A stretch of 38,176 bases of DNA, from contig DASTWL010000029.1 of NCBI GenBank assembly GCA_035765895.1, forward strand, positions 1-38,176, read 5' to 3'. A program made the position numbers and the translations under genes. Under the pieces are notes generated by a model. The model ran no database searches. It saw only the letters and a list, made by a program, of their open reading frames with translations, and was not told the DNA's origin. Positions 8,547-15,833 of this stretch are shown in pieces (position 1 is the first letter of the stretch; each line of letters starts with the position of its first letter). The stretch comes from Verrucomicrobiia bacterium (GTDB lineage: Bacteria; Verrucomicrobiota; Verrucomicrobiia; Limisphaerales; DSYF01).

Positions 8547-9317
8547 TCACCGGCCGTTTACCGAACCCGGATTGCACCACACGCTGTTTTTGACGGGGCT
8601 TTGCGCCATCTGCGCCCACTCCACATATTTCACGAATTGCACATTGCCGCTGACGCCCATGACAATGCCACCGCTTTTTCCGTGCCGGCGCCCCAAGGCG
8701 CCATCCGCCGCGGGATCTGGATAACTCGAAGCATCATTGTAAGCCGTGACGCCCGACGGAGTGTATTCATTGGGCTCCCACCCGATATACGCATCCTGTT
8801 TGAACAGGGTCAGCTTAAATCCGGTGTTCTTTGCGCCAAAACCGCAGACTGCGCCATTCCAGACATACGTCGAAAGTTTGTTCGGCCGGGCCACGTAGCC
8901 CGGCGCGGTGGTGGACATATCGGTGGGGCACTTGTAAACACCAATGGCTTTGATGTAAGGCCAGAGCAACCCACCCTGATACGCCAGGGCTGGATTCACA
9001 TTGTAGGGCGCCGCGGAAAGATTCGGCGGGCTGCCCGCACTCCCGTCATAAAGCCATCCCTGGATCCAAGGCGGATTCCAGTTCGGGTGAGGCAGGGTGT
9101 CTTGATTGTCTCCCGCATACATGTGTGCCGCCAAAATGATTTGCTTTTCGTTGTTCACGCAGGTGGTCCGTTGAGCCTTGTCCTTGGCCTTGGCCAGGGC
9201 CGGCAACAGCATCGCCGCCAGGATGGCGATGATGGCAATGACCACCAGCAATTCAATCAGGGTGAAGGCGGCGGGCTTTGCGGGAGCAATGGAGCGATGG
9301 GTTCGCAATGCATTCAT
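8547..9317 (-). CDS. Pseudopilin-like protein with N-terminal methylation motif, copy 2
   Basis: A 256-residue protein with a 17-residue basic leader (MNALRTHRS...KPAA), then [16 protein letters not shown] with Glu at +5 and Ala at -1. The region after the N-helix ([25 protein letters not shown]) matches copy 1. The tail has [16 protein letters not shown], which aligns with the H-X9-DG tail but has Ser-Gly where copy 1 and most family members have Asp-Gly. The middle of the protein is rich in Tyr, Pro and Asn and resembles the variable region of this family. It is followed by lipoprotein copy 2 and preceded by regulatory site D, repeating the layout of cassette 1. Confidence 0.86.
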   Translation of the reverse strand: MNALRTHRSIAPAKPAAFTLIELLVVIAIIAILAAMLLPALAKAKDKAQRTTCVNNEKQIILAAHMYAGDNQDTLPHPNWNPPWIQGWLYDGSAGSPPNLSAAPYNVNPALAYQGGLLWPYIKAIGVYKCPTDMSTTAPGYVARPNKLSTYVWNGAVCGFGAKNTGFKLTLFKQDAYIGWEPNEYTPSGVTAYNDASSYPDPAADGALGRRHGKSGGIVMGVSGNVQFVKYVEWAQMAQSPVKNSVWCNPGSVNGR

Positions 9318-9392
9318 GGGTGGGCTTGGTGTCTTGGTTCTTTAGTCAAACTTGGGCGACGACACGACTTTAAATTAAATGCGGCCCTTTAA

Positions 9393-9408
9393 TAATACCA
9401 CATTTGGG
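9393..9408 (-). promoter_or_regulatory. CCC-AAAT-GTGGTATTA element (site D)
   Basis: The minus strand reads CCCAAATGTGGTATTA, and the GTAT core is 77 nt before the ATG of pseudopilin copy 2. This is the only copy with a fair -35-like hexamer, TTGGAT, 17 nt upstream of GGTATT. The element sits between divergent genes. By orientation it serves the pseudopilin; whether it also affects the sulfotransferase gene (ATG at 9464) is open. Confidence 0.6.
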
Positions 9409-9463
9409 GGGTGACCATCCAATTTTACTGATTCGGCGGCGGGCGCCCGCTACTGTCGCGGCC

Positions 9464-11020
9464 ATGCAGGGCACGCTGAACCAGTTGCAACGCTCCCCCG
9501 GAGACCGCGCCCGCTGGCAGAAGGCCCAGGAGCAATTGCTGGGCGGCCGCTTCGGACCGGCGCTGGCGGGTTACCGGGAATTGGCCCGGCGTTACCCCGC
9601 GATTCCGGAATTATGGTTTGAACTGGGCAACGCCGCTGCCGGCGAACTGGATTTTGCCCTCGCGAATGAAGCCTACCGCCGCGCCCGCGAACTCGCTCCG
9701 CACAACGCCAGTTTGCTCGGCATGATCGGCCAGCAATATCAGGGGCTGCGCCAGCTCGACGATGCCCGCGCCTGTTACGAGCATGCGGTCCGCGTGGCCC
9801 CGGATTCCGTGGACGCCCGCATCAATCTCGCCGTCTGGTTCGAAAAGGAGCGCCGGCTCGACGAAGCGTGGGAATGCGTGGAAGCGTGCCGCGCCCGCCA
9901 TCCGCACGACGACCAGGTCCGCTATTTTCGCGCCTTTTTGCTGCACCGCCAAAAGCGCGCGGCGGAGGCCGAACAGGAACTGCGCGATTTGATCCGTGAC
10001 GACCCCCAATATCCCTACGTCAAATACGCCAGCCGGCATTTGCTCGGCATCGTGCTGGACCAGTTGGGGCAATACGCGGAGGCGCTCCACTGGCTCCTCG
10101 AGGCCAAAGCGCAGGTCCGCACCATCACGGACACCACCCAGCTCGAACGCGCGTATGACGAAACCGACCGGCGGCGGCGCGCGTTGCTGGCCCAGATGAC
10201 GCCGGACACAATCCGGCACTGGCGCGCCGAAGCCCCGGCCCCGGACGAGCGTTACCAGATTGCGTTTCTGGGCGGACACCCACGTAGCGGCACGACGCTG
10301 CTGGAACAAATCCTCGATGCGCATCCCGATGTTCTCGCGTTTGACGAGCCGGTGTCCTTCACGCAGGAAATCGCCAATCGCCTCGCCCCGCCACAGGGCG
10401 CGAGCTTGACCGTCACCGCGCTTGACGCGCTGCCCGCCGCGCGCCGCGCCGACCTGCGGAGCCGTTACGTGCGCAGTCTGCTGCGCGAAATCCCGGCCAC
10501 CCCCACCGCGCGGGTGCTGCTGGACAAAAACCCCTCACCCACGATGTCCCTGAACTTGTGGCTGCGCATTTTTCCCGAGCTGAAAGTCATCATCGCGCTG
10601 CGCGACCCGCGGGATGTGCTCATCAGTTGCTTTTTTCTGAACATCATGCTCAACACCACCAACGTGAACTTCCTGAGCCTGGAACGCACCGCGCGGCATT
10701 ATGCGGATCTAATGGACGTGTGGCTTCGGTTGCGTGAGCTCGGTGGATTCGACTGGATTGAGACGCGCTACGAGGACGTCGTCGCGGACTTGGCGACCGA
10801 AGGCCGCAAGGTGACGGAATTTCTCGGACTGTCGTGGAGCGGCGACCAGGAACGCTATTACGAGACGGCGCGGCGCAAGGTGCTTTACGCCCCGACCTAC
10901 CACGATGTCACCCAGCCGGTTTACCGCCGGGCCGTGGGCCGCTGGCAGCGTTACGCCGAGGCGCTGGCGCCGGTGCAAGCCAGGCTGGCGCCGTATTGCC
11001 GCGCGTTTGGTTACGATTGA
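9464..11020 (+). CDS. TPR-repeat sulfotransferase
   Basis: A 518-residue protein. Residues 1-240 are tetratricopeptide repeats (blocks such as ELWFELGNAAAG, ANEAYRRARELAPHN, ARACYEHAVRVAPDS). Residues 265-518 are a Sulfotransfer_3-type domain. The 5'-phosphosulfate loop is HPRSGTT (272-278) and the 3'-phosphate motif is RDPRDVLIS (380-388), so PAPS is the expected sulfate donor. The combination is common in bacterial TPR-sulfotransferases whose acceptors (glycan, protein tyrosine or small molecule) are rarely known. No signal peptide is seen, so it should act in the cytoplasm. An in-frame TTG at 9404 would add residues that cross regulatory site D, so the ATG at 9464 is chosen. APS kinase is encoded about 4 kb away and could supply PAPS. 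Confidence 0.88.
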   Translation: MQGTLNQLQRSPGDRARWQKAQEQLLGGRFGPALAGYRELARRYPAIPELWFELGNAAAGELDFALANEAYRRARELAPHNASLLGMIGQQYQGLRQLDDARACYEHAVRVAPDSVDARINLAVWFEKERRLDEAWECVEACRARHPHDDQVRYFRAFLLHRQKRAAEAEQELRDLIRDDPQYPYVKYASRHLLGIVLDQLGQYAEALHWLLEAKAQVRTITDTTQLERAYDETDRRRRALLAQMTPDTIRHWRAEAPAPDERYQIAFLGGHPRSGTTLLEQILDAHPDVLAFDEPVSFTQEIANRLAPPQGASLTVTALDALPAARRADLRSRYVRSLLREIPATPTARVLLDKNPSPTMSLNLWLRIFPELKVIIALRDPRDVLISCFFLNIMLNTTNVNFLSLERTARHYADLMDVWLRLRELGGFDWIETRYEDVVADLATEGRKVTEFLGLSWSGDQERYYETARRKVLYAPTYHDVTQPVYRRAVGRWQRYAEALAPVQARLAPYCRAFGYD

Positions 11021-11071
11021 CGATGCCGGCCGGCGCGCCGCTTGTCCCCCTTGAAGTCCCCCTTCATCTCC

Positions 11072-11087
11072 CCCTTTTGTGGTATTC
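11072..11087 (+). promoter_or_regulatory. CCC-TTTT-GTGGTATTC element (site E)
   Basis: Reads CCCTTTTGTGGTATTC with the same spacing as sites B, D and F. It lies in the 294-bp gap after the sulfotransferase gene, with the GTAT core 229 nt before the ATG of the LamG protein, the longest leader in the set. Three CCCCCTT/CCCCCTTC-like tracts precede it (11046-11075). The leader between holds no convincing small gene. Confidence 0.6.
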
Positions 11088-11314
11088 TAGGGTTTCTTAG
11101 CAGCAGATAAGTTGACTTTGAAACTTCTCCCGAGAATTGCGGCGGCGCAGCCGTGCCGCGGCTTTTCATGGGAATGTTGTTCACGAATGAAATCCCCGTT
11201 GGGCTCGGTGCCCGCGCCAAACCTGTCCGCCCGCCATATCCGCTGCGAACGGCTGGGGAAGCCGGCCCGCCCGACGGAACAACCCAACCCGCACAAGCAA
11301 CAAACTAACCCACG

Positions 11315-14300
11315 ATGAAAAGACAACAATGCATACCGCGGTTCGGCAAAGCCCTGCTGGCGGTCCCGGCCGCGGCCCTGATGCTGGGGGCCTCCCAAGC
11401 CGCCCAGGTCGGCCTCAACTTCCAGGACAACTACAATGGTTCACCCTACGCGCCGTTAACAGACACATCCGCTTTCGGAATTGCACTGGCCGATTGGATC
11501 AATGTGCCGTCAATAGCAAACTCCTCCGGCACCCCCGTCTCCACCAATGCAACCTTCACTTTGCCTGGTGGTCAAAACTTGAGCATGGCTTGGTCATGCA
11601 AGAATACCTGGAGTTTGACAGCCTCCATCCCAACGGCAGGTGACAATCAAGTCATCTACGGTTATTTGGACGACACGGATTACGGTTATTCGGTAACCCT
11701 GTCCGGGTTTCGCTCCTTTGCTTCCGATTATACGGTAACGACCATTGCATCCACCGACGGCGGGACGGGTTTTGAGAACGTAAATGTATTTTCCGCGACC
11801 GAGACGAACACGTTGCAGTATTTGAACAATTTCGTCCCGGACTTTACGTCAAACCTGCGGCCACTAGCCGGCACCAGCACCGTCAGCACCGCATTCGTCA
11901 CCCTAAACGCCAACGACTCAGTAACGATTCGAGGACTGACAAAAACCAACTCAGATATTCGCTCAACTCTCGCCGGCATTCTCATCTCCTACACGCCGGC
12001 GACCAACAATCCGCCCTTGGTGGAGGCCAATCCACAACCACCGGTCGGCGACATCTATCCGGGCGGCTCCTTTGTGCTCGGTTCGTGGGCCTCCGGCGCC
12101 CCCACCCTCCACTACCAGTGGCGGCATGACGGCATGGACATCCCGGGCGCCAATTATGCGAACTACACCAACGCCAGCACAGTCGTGAATGACACCGGCG
12201 ACTACGATGTGGTGGTCACCAACAATTTCGGCGCCGCAACCAGCCTGATGGCCCACGTGACCATCCAGGATGTGGTGGCTCCGGTCATCACCCAGACACC
12301 GCGCTCGCAGAGTGTTTATCCAGGGTATCCGGTCAGCTTCAGCGTGGCGGCAACGGGCGGACAATTGGCCTACCAATGGAAATCCAATTCAGTGGCCATC
12401 GCGGATGCGACCAACACGACCTACAGCATTCCGAGCGCGAGCGCCGGCGATGCGGCCACTTACACCGTGGACGTCAGCAACCCGGTCGGCCCGACGGCCT
12501 CCGCCTCGGCGACGCTCACCGTCACGGTTCCCGCGCCCGGCAGTTACGAAGCCGTCATGGCCCAGACCAAACCGCTGGTGTGGATGCGTTACAGTGAAAC
12601 GGGCGCCATTGGCCAGGACACCGCCGCCAACACGGGAGGCTCGCTTGGCACCGCTGGCACCGGACTTTATGTCAACGCCACGCACCCAGTCGCGGGCGCA
12701 ATCGTGGCGAGCACCAACACCGCCGCCGCTTTTAGCGGCTCGAACTCACGCATGTTCGTGCCCTACGCTGCAGAATTAAATCCGACCACCTTTACGGCCG
12801 AAGCCTGGGTCAAACCAGCGGCGACCGGCGCCAACTTGTGCGTATTGTCCTGTGGCGACTTTGTGGGCAGCAATCCACGAGCGGGTTGGTTGATTTACCA
12901 ACAGACCGGCGGCTGGGATTTGCGGACGTATAATTTGAACGGGACCACCACCTCGATGGAAATTTCAGGTGGCGGCGCGCCTGTCGCGGGAAATTGGTAT
13001 CACCTCGCCGCCACCTACGACGGCACCACGCTTACTCTTTACGTGAATGGCGCCAATGTAGGCACCTTCACCGATGTTGGGGGGCTTTACTACCCCGGCG
13101 CTGCCGGGCCTCTATCCGTCGGCAGCCGGGCTGACGGCAATTTCTATTGGGCTGGCACCGTTGACGAGGTGGCTTTTTATGGCACCTCCCTGAGTGCCGG
13201 ACAGATTCTGGCACACTATCAAAACGGCACGAGCGTTTCTCCCGCGCAGCCCTACAGCACACTGATCGCCAGCGACAATCCGGTTACATACCTGCGACTT
13301 GGCGAACCAGCATTTGTGCAGAACCTGGCCACCAACTTGGGCACGCTCGGCTCGGCTTGGGCCGGCGCTTACATCGACAGCGGCAGCAGCCTCGGCAGCC
13401 CGCAAATCGCCATCGGTCTGGTGGGCCCACGGCCACCTGCCGCGCCGGGACTGGAAGCCGGCAACGTCGCCGTTGGAATGACGAACGGTTACGTCAGCGT
13501 GCCGCAAATGACGGATCTGAATGTGAACACCATCACCGTAACCGGCTGGGTTTACCGGGAAGATCCGAGCAGCGGCAGCGACCTGAGCTTCCTCGCCTGG
13601 CTGGGCGATGGCGGCTTCCACATGGTGAACGACGGCGAACTGCGCTACCACTGGAAGGGCGTCAAATGGGAATTCAGCTCCGGCCTGTATGTTCCGGCCG
13701 AACAGTGGACCTTTGTCGCTCTCGTGGTTGAGCCAACCAAGGCGACGTTCTACATGTCCGATGGCGGGGTGTTGCGCTCGGCCGTGAACACCAGCAGCCA
13801 CGCGGCGTTGGCGGTGAGCACGCCCGTTGAATTTGGCGCGCAACCCGGACGCTCCGACCGGACCTACATTGGGCGGCTGGACGAATCCGCCGTTTACAAC
13901 CGCGCCCTCAGCCAGAGTGAAATCAACACGCTGTTCATGGTGGGCACGGGCGCGCCGCTGGAATTGGGACTGGCGCCCGGCGGCATCATCGAGGACACCA
14001 AGCCCGCCGGCACGCTGCATCATGGTGTGAATGTCGCCGTCAGTTGCATCTGGACCAACGCCATCCTGGACGCCAACGGCACCAACCGGCTGGGCGTCGA
14101 GCAGTTCAGCACGGCCACGCCGAGCCAGATCGTGACCCCCGCCAACCCGGACTTCAATTCGACGGTGGGCACCTTCACGTTCTGGATGCGGGCCAACGCC
14201 CCGATTCCCGGACCCGGCACTGAAGCGGCCATGTTGATCGACCGGCGCACGTCCGGCACAGGCGCTCAAGGAACCGTCATCGCGTTGAACGACAGCGGCG

Positions 14301-14818
14301 CTTTGGAGGTGCAGTGCGCCGGCGGCGCCAACAGCTTCAGCGTTGGCTACCTGCCGGACAACAACTGGCACCACGTTGCCGTCAGCTACGACCAGTCCGC
14401 CAGCGGCGCCATCGCGGTTTACATCGATGGCGTGCTGCAACTCAGCAATCCGAACTCATCCGCCTGGTCGTGGTCGGCGAGCCAGGAAATCGAACTGGGA
14501 CGCTCCCACGACGGCTACTGGAAGCGTTTTGACGGACAGATGGATGATTTCCGCATCTACAACCGCGTGTTGTCGGACAGCGAAGTCGCTTCTGTGTTTG
14601 CCAGCGATGCCATCGTTGACGCGAATGCGTTGAAGCTGCGCTACAACTTTGACAACACCGGCATCGGGCAGACCGTCACCTGGCCCTTCGGCACACTGCA
14701 AAGTTCGCCCACATTGGGGCCGTCTGCGGTTTGGACGCCCGTCACCGGGGCCACCGCACTGGCGTTCCCCTTCCTGCCCACGAACGTGCCGTCGCTGTTC
14801 TTCCGCGCCACGCCTTGA
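11315..14818 (+). CDS. Large secreted LamG/Ig-like surface protein 1
   Basis: A 1167-residue protein with a signal peptide (MKRQQC...VPAAALMLGASQA). Domains by eye: an N-terminal beta-rich module (about 30-230, VGLNF...GYLDD...TIAS.DGG), two Ig-like domains (about 233-314 and 325-406, each with an HYQW/AYQW core and a GDYDV/ATYTV strand), then three LamG/concanavalin-like domains (about 411-644, 648-876, 882-1116) with WVKPA, WYHLAATYDG and WHHVAVSYDQ-type signatures. It ends SLFFRATP. LamG and Ig domains bind glycans or proteins, so a role in adhesion or polysaccharide capture is likely, but no catalytic domain is visible. The N-terminal module and the last LamG are closely related to those in the protein at 15834-19964. 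No Shine-Dalgarno is seen. A strong terminator follows. Confidence 0.85.
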   Translation: MKRQQCIPRFGKALLAVPAAALMLGASQAAQVGLNFQDNYNGSPYAPLTDTSAFGIALADWINVPSIANSSGTPVSTNATFTLPGGQNLSMAWSCKNTWSLTASIPTAGDNQVIYGYLDDTDYGYSVTLSGFRSFASDYTVTTIASTDGGTGFENVNVFSATETNTLQYLNNFVPDFTSNLRPLAGTSTVSTAFVTLNANDSVTIRGLTKTNSDIRSTLAGILISYTPATNNPPLVEANPQPPVGDIYPGGSFVLGSWASGAPTLHYQWRHDGMDIPGANYANYTNASTVVNDTGDYDVVVTNNFGAATSLMAHVTIQDVVAPVITQTPRSQSVYPGYPVSFSVAATGGQLAYQWKSNSVAIADATNTTYSIPSASAGDAATYTVDVSNPVGPTASASATLTVTVPAPGSYEAVMAQTKPLVWMRYSETGAIGQDTAANTGGSLGTAGTGLYVNATHPVAGAIVASTNTAAAFSGSNSRMFVPYAAELNPTTFTAEAWVKPAATGANLCVLSCGDFVGSNPRAGWLIYQQTGGWDLRTYNLNGTTTSMEISGGGAPVAGNWYHLAATYDGTTLTLYVNGANVGTFTDVGGLYYPGAAGPLSVGSRADGNFYWAGTVDEVAFYGTSLSAGQILAHYQNGTSVSPAQPYSTLIASDNPVTYLRLGEPAFVQNLATNLGTLGSAWAGAYIDSGSSLGSPQIAIGLVGPRPPAAPGLEAGNVAVGMTNGYVSVPQMTDLNVNTITVTGWVYREDPSSGSDLSFLAWLGDGGFHMVNDGELRYHWKGVKWEFSSGLYVPAEQWTFVALVVEPTKATFYMSDGGVLRSAVNTSSHAALAVSTPVEFGAQPGRSDRTYIGRLDESAVYNRALSQSEINTLFMVGTGAPLELGLAPGGIIEDTKPAGTLHHGVNVAVSCIWTNAILDANGTNRLGVEQFSTATPSQIVTPANPDFNSTVGTFTFWMRANAPIPGPGTEAAMLIDRRTSGTGAQGTVIALNDSGALEVQCAGGANSFSVGYLPDNNWHHVAVSYDQSASGAIAVYIDGVLQLSNPNSSAWSWSASQEIELGRSHDGYWKRFDGQMDDFRIYNRVLSDSEVASVFASDAIVDANALKLRYNFDNTGIGQTVTWPFGTLQSSPTLGPSAVWTPVTGATALAFPFLPTNVPSLFFRATP

Positions 14819-14850
14819 TCCGGCGGGCGGTTGACAACCGAAGAAATCAA

Positions 14851-14885
14851 AAACGGCCGGGAACCATTTCCCGGCCGTTTCTTTT
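14851..14885. terminator. Bidirectional rho-independent terminator
   Basis: A perfect 13-bp stem (AAACGGCCGGGAA, 14851-14863, pairing with 14868-14880) with a 4-base loop CCAT, followed by CTTTTT on the plus strand and preceded by A-rich sequence that gives T-tracts on the minus strand. It lies between the convergent LamG gene and APS kinase gene and can end both transcripts. Confidence 0.92.
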
Positions 14886-14909
14886 TCCAATTTCGTTGGG
14901 TGCCGCCCA

Positions 14910-15521
14910 TCAACCGGGTTTGCCGCCCGCCGAGGTTTCCTCGTGCTCCCAGCGGTCCACAATCCGCTGCACGCATTCCCGCACCGACAACCGGTCCGTG
15001 GCCAGGTCAACCTCCGGTCGCAAGGGTGGTTCGTAGGGTGCCGAGATGCCCGTAAAGTCTGCCAGTTCGCCGGCCCGTGCCCGGGCGTAGAGCCCCTTCA
15101 CATCGCGGCTTTCGCACACGGCCAGCGGCGCGTTGACAAAGACCTCGATGAAATGGCCCGCCGGCAGCCCCGCTCGCACGGCATCGCGGTCTGCGCGATA
15201 AGGGGAGATGAAGGCCACGATGCAAATGATGCCGGCATCGGCGAACAAGCGCGCCACTTCACCGACCCGGCGGATGTTTTCCCGACGGTCGTCGGCCGAG
15301 AAGCCAAGGTTGCGATTCAAGCCATGCCGGATGCGGTCGCCGTCGAGCACATAGACCTGTCGTCCACGGCGAAAAAGCTCCGCCTCCAGTTCGCGGGCAA
15401 TCGTCGTTTTGCCGGCGCCGGACAATCCCGTCAGCCAGATGACCCCGCCGCGATGACCGTTGCGCGCCGCCCGCTCGGCGGCGCTGACCTGGCTTTCACA
15501 CCTCTGCCGGAGATTGTTCAT
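14910..15521 (-). CDS. cysC: Adenylylsulfate (APS) kinase
   Basis: A 203-residue enzyme that phosphorylates adenosine 5'-phosphosulfate with ATP to give PAPS. The Walker A loop is GLSGAGKTT (32-40). It is followed by the APS-binding region [32 protein letters not shown], the FISPYRADR segment with the conserved active-site Ser106, and [33 protein letters not shown], all diagnostic for the family. The length fits stand-alone bacterial CysC (about 200 residues). An upstream ATG at 15575 would add 18 residues; the ATG at 15521 matches the usual distance to the GHRG motif. No ATP sulfurylase gene is in the window. With the TPR-sulfotransferase at 9464 it suggests PAPS made for sulfation rather than only assimilation (inference). 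Confidence 0.95.
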   Translation of the reverse strand: MNNLRQRCESQVSAAERAARNGHRGGVIWLTGLSGAGKTTIARELEAELFRRGRQVYVLDGDRIRHGLNRNLGFSADDRRENIRRVGEVARLFADAGIICIVAFISPYRADRDAVRAGLPAGHFIEVFVNAPLAVCESRDVKGLYARARAGELADFTGISAPYEPPLRPEVDLATDRLSVRECVQRIVDRWEHEETSAGGKPG

Positions 15522-15690
15522 TTCGGTAGCCGGAGATGCTTTGCGCGGGCAAAGATCATGATGATGCGCGGCCATGCTGCCGCGCCCCCGGGAAACTTCA
15601 AGATTCCATTGCCTGCATGTTTAGCTTCCGTTGCGATTGCATGAGGCGCGCGATTTGTGACAAACTGAACGCCAGTTTCCCATGCACTCC

Positions 15691-15706
15691 CCCATTCGTG
15701 GTATGG
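15691..15706 (+). promoter_or_regulatory. CCC-ATTC-GTGGTATGG element (site F)
   Basis: Reads CCCATTCGTGGTATGG with four bases between CCC and GTGGTAT, as in sites B, D and E. The GTAT core is 129 nt before the ATG of the second LamG protein. Confidence 0.6.
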
Positions 15707-15741
15707 AACACAAGAACACCGCTGCGTTATTACTGACCGGG

Positions 15742-15764
15742 CACGTCAAAAGGAGGCTGACGTG
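15742..15764 (+). repeat. Inverted repeat CACGTCA-N9-TGACGTG with SD-like loop
   Basis: CACGTCA (15742-15748) and TGACGTG (15758-15764) are perfect inverted repeats flanking AAAGGAGGC. The loop is a near-ideal anti-16S sequence, unusual in a window where genes lack one. Five bases after AGGAGG, a GTG (15762-15764) inside the right arm opens GTG-TTT-ACG-TGA. It lies downstream of site F and 70 nt before the LamG protein 2 start. It could be a DNA operator palindrome, an RNA hairpin or a leader ORF. Confidence 0.5.
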
Positions 15765-15833
15765 TTTACGTGAACCGGCAGTCATTTGATGGTGATTGCA
15801 AAAACCCGTTGCCCGAACTACCCAATACAACAA

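Larger units (their letters stand above)
15522..15833. other. Divergent intergenic region between cysC and LamG protein 2
   Basis: A 312-base region without a supported gene. It holds a 7-bp hairpin close to the cysC start (GCGCGGC at 15566-15572, GCCGCGC at 15579-15585), regulatory site F at 15691-15706, and an inverted repeat with an SD-like loop at 15742-15764. The hairpin near cysC could be a 5' leader structure or chance in GC-rich DNA. Confidence 0.5.
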
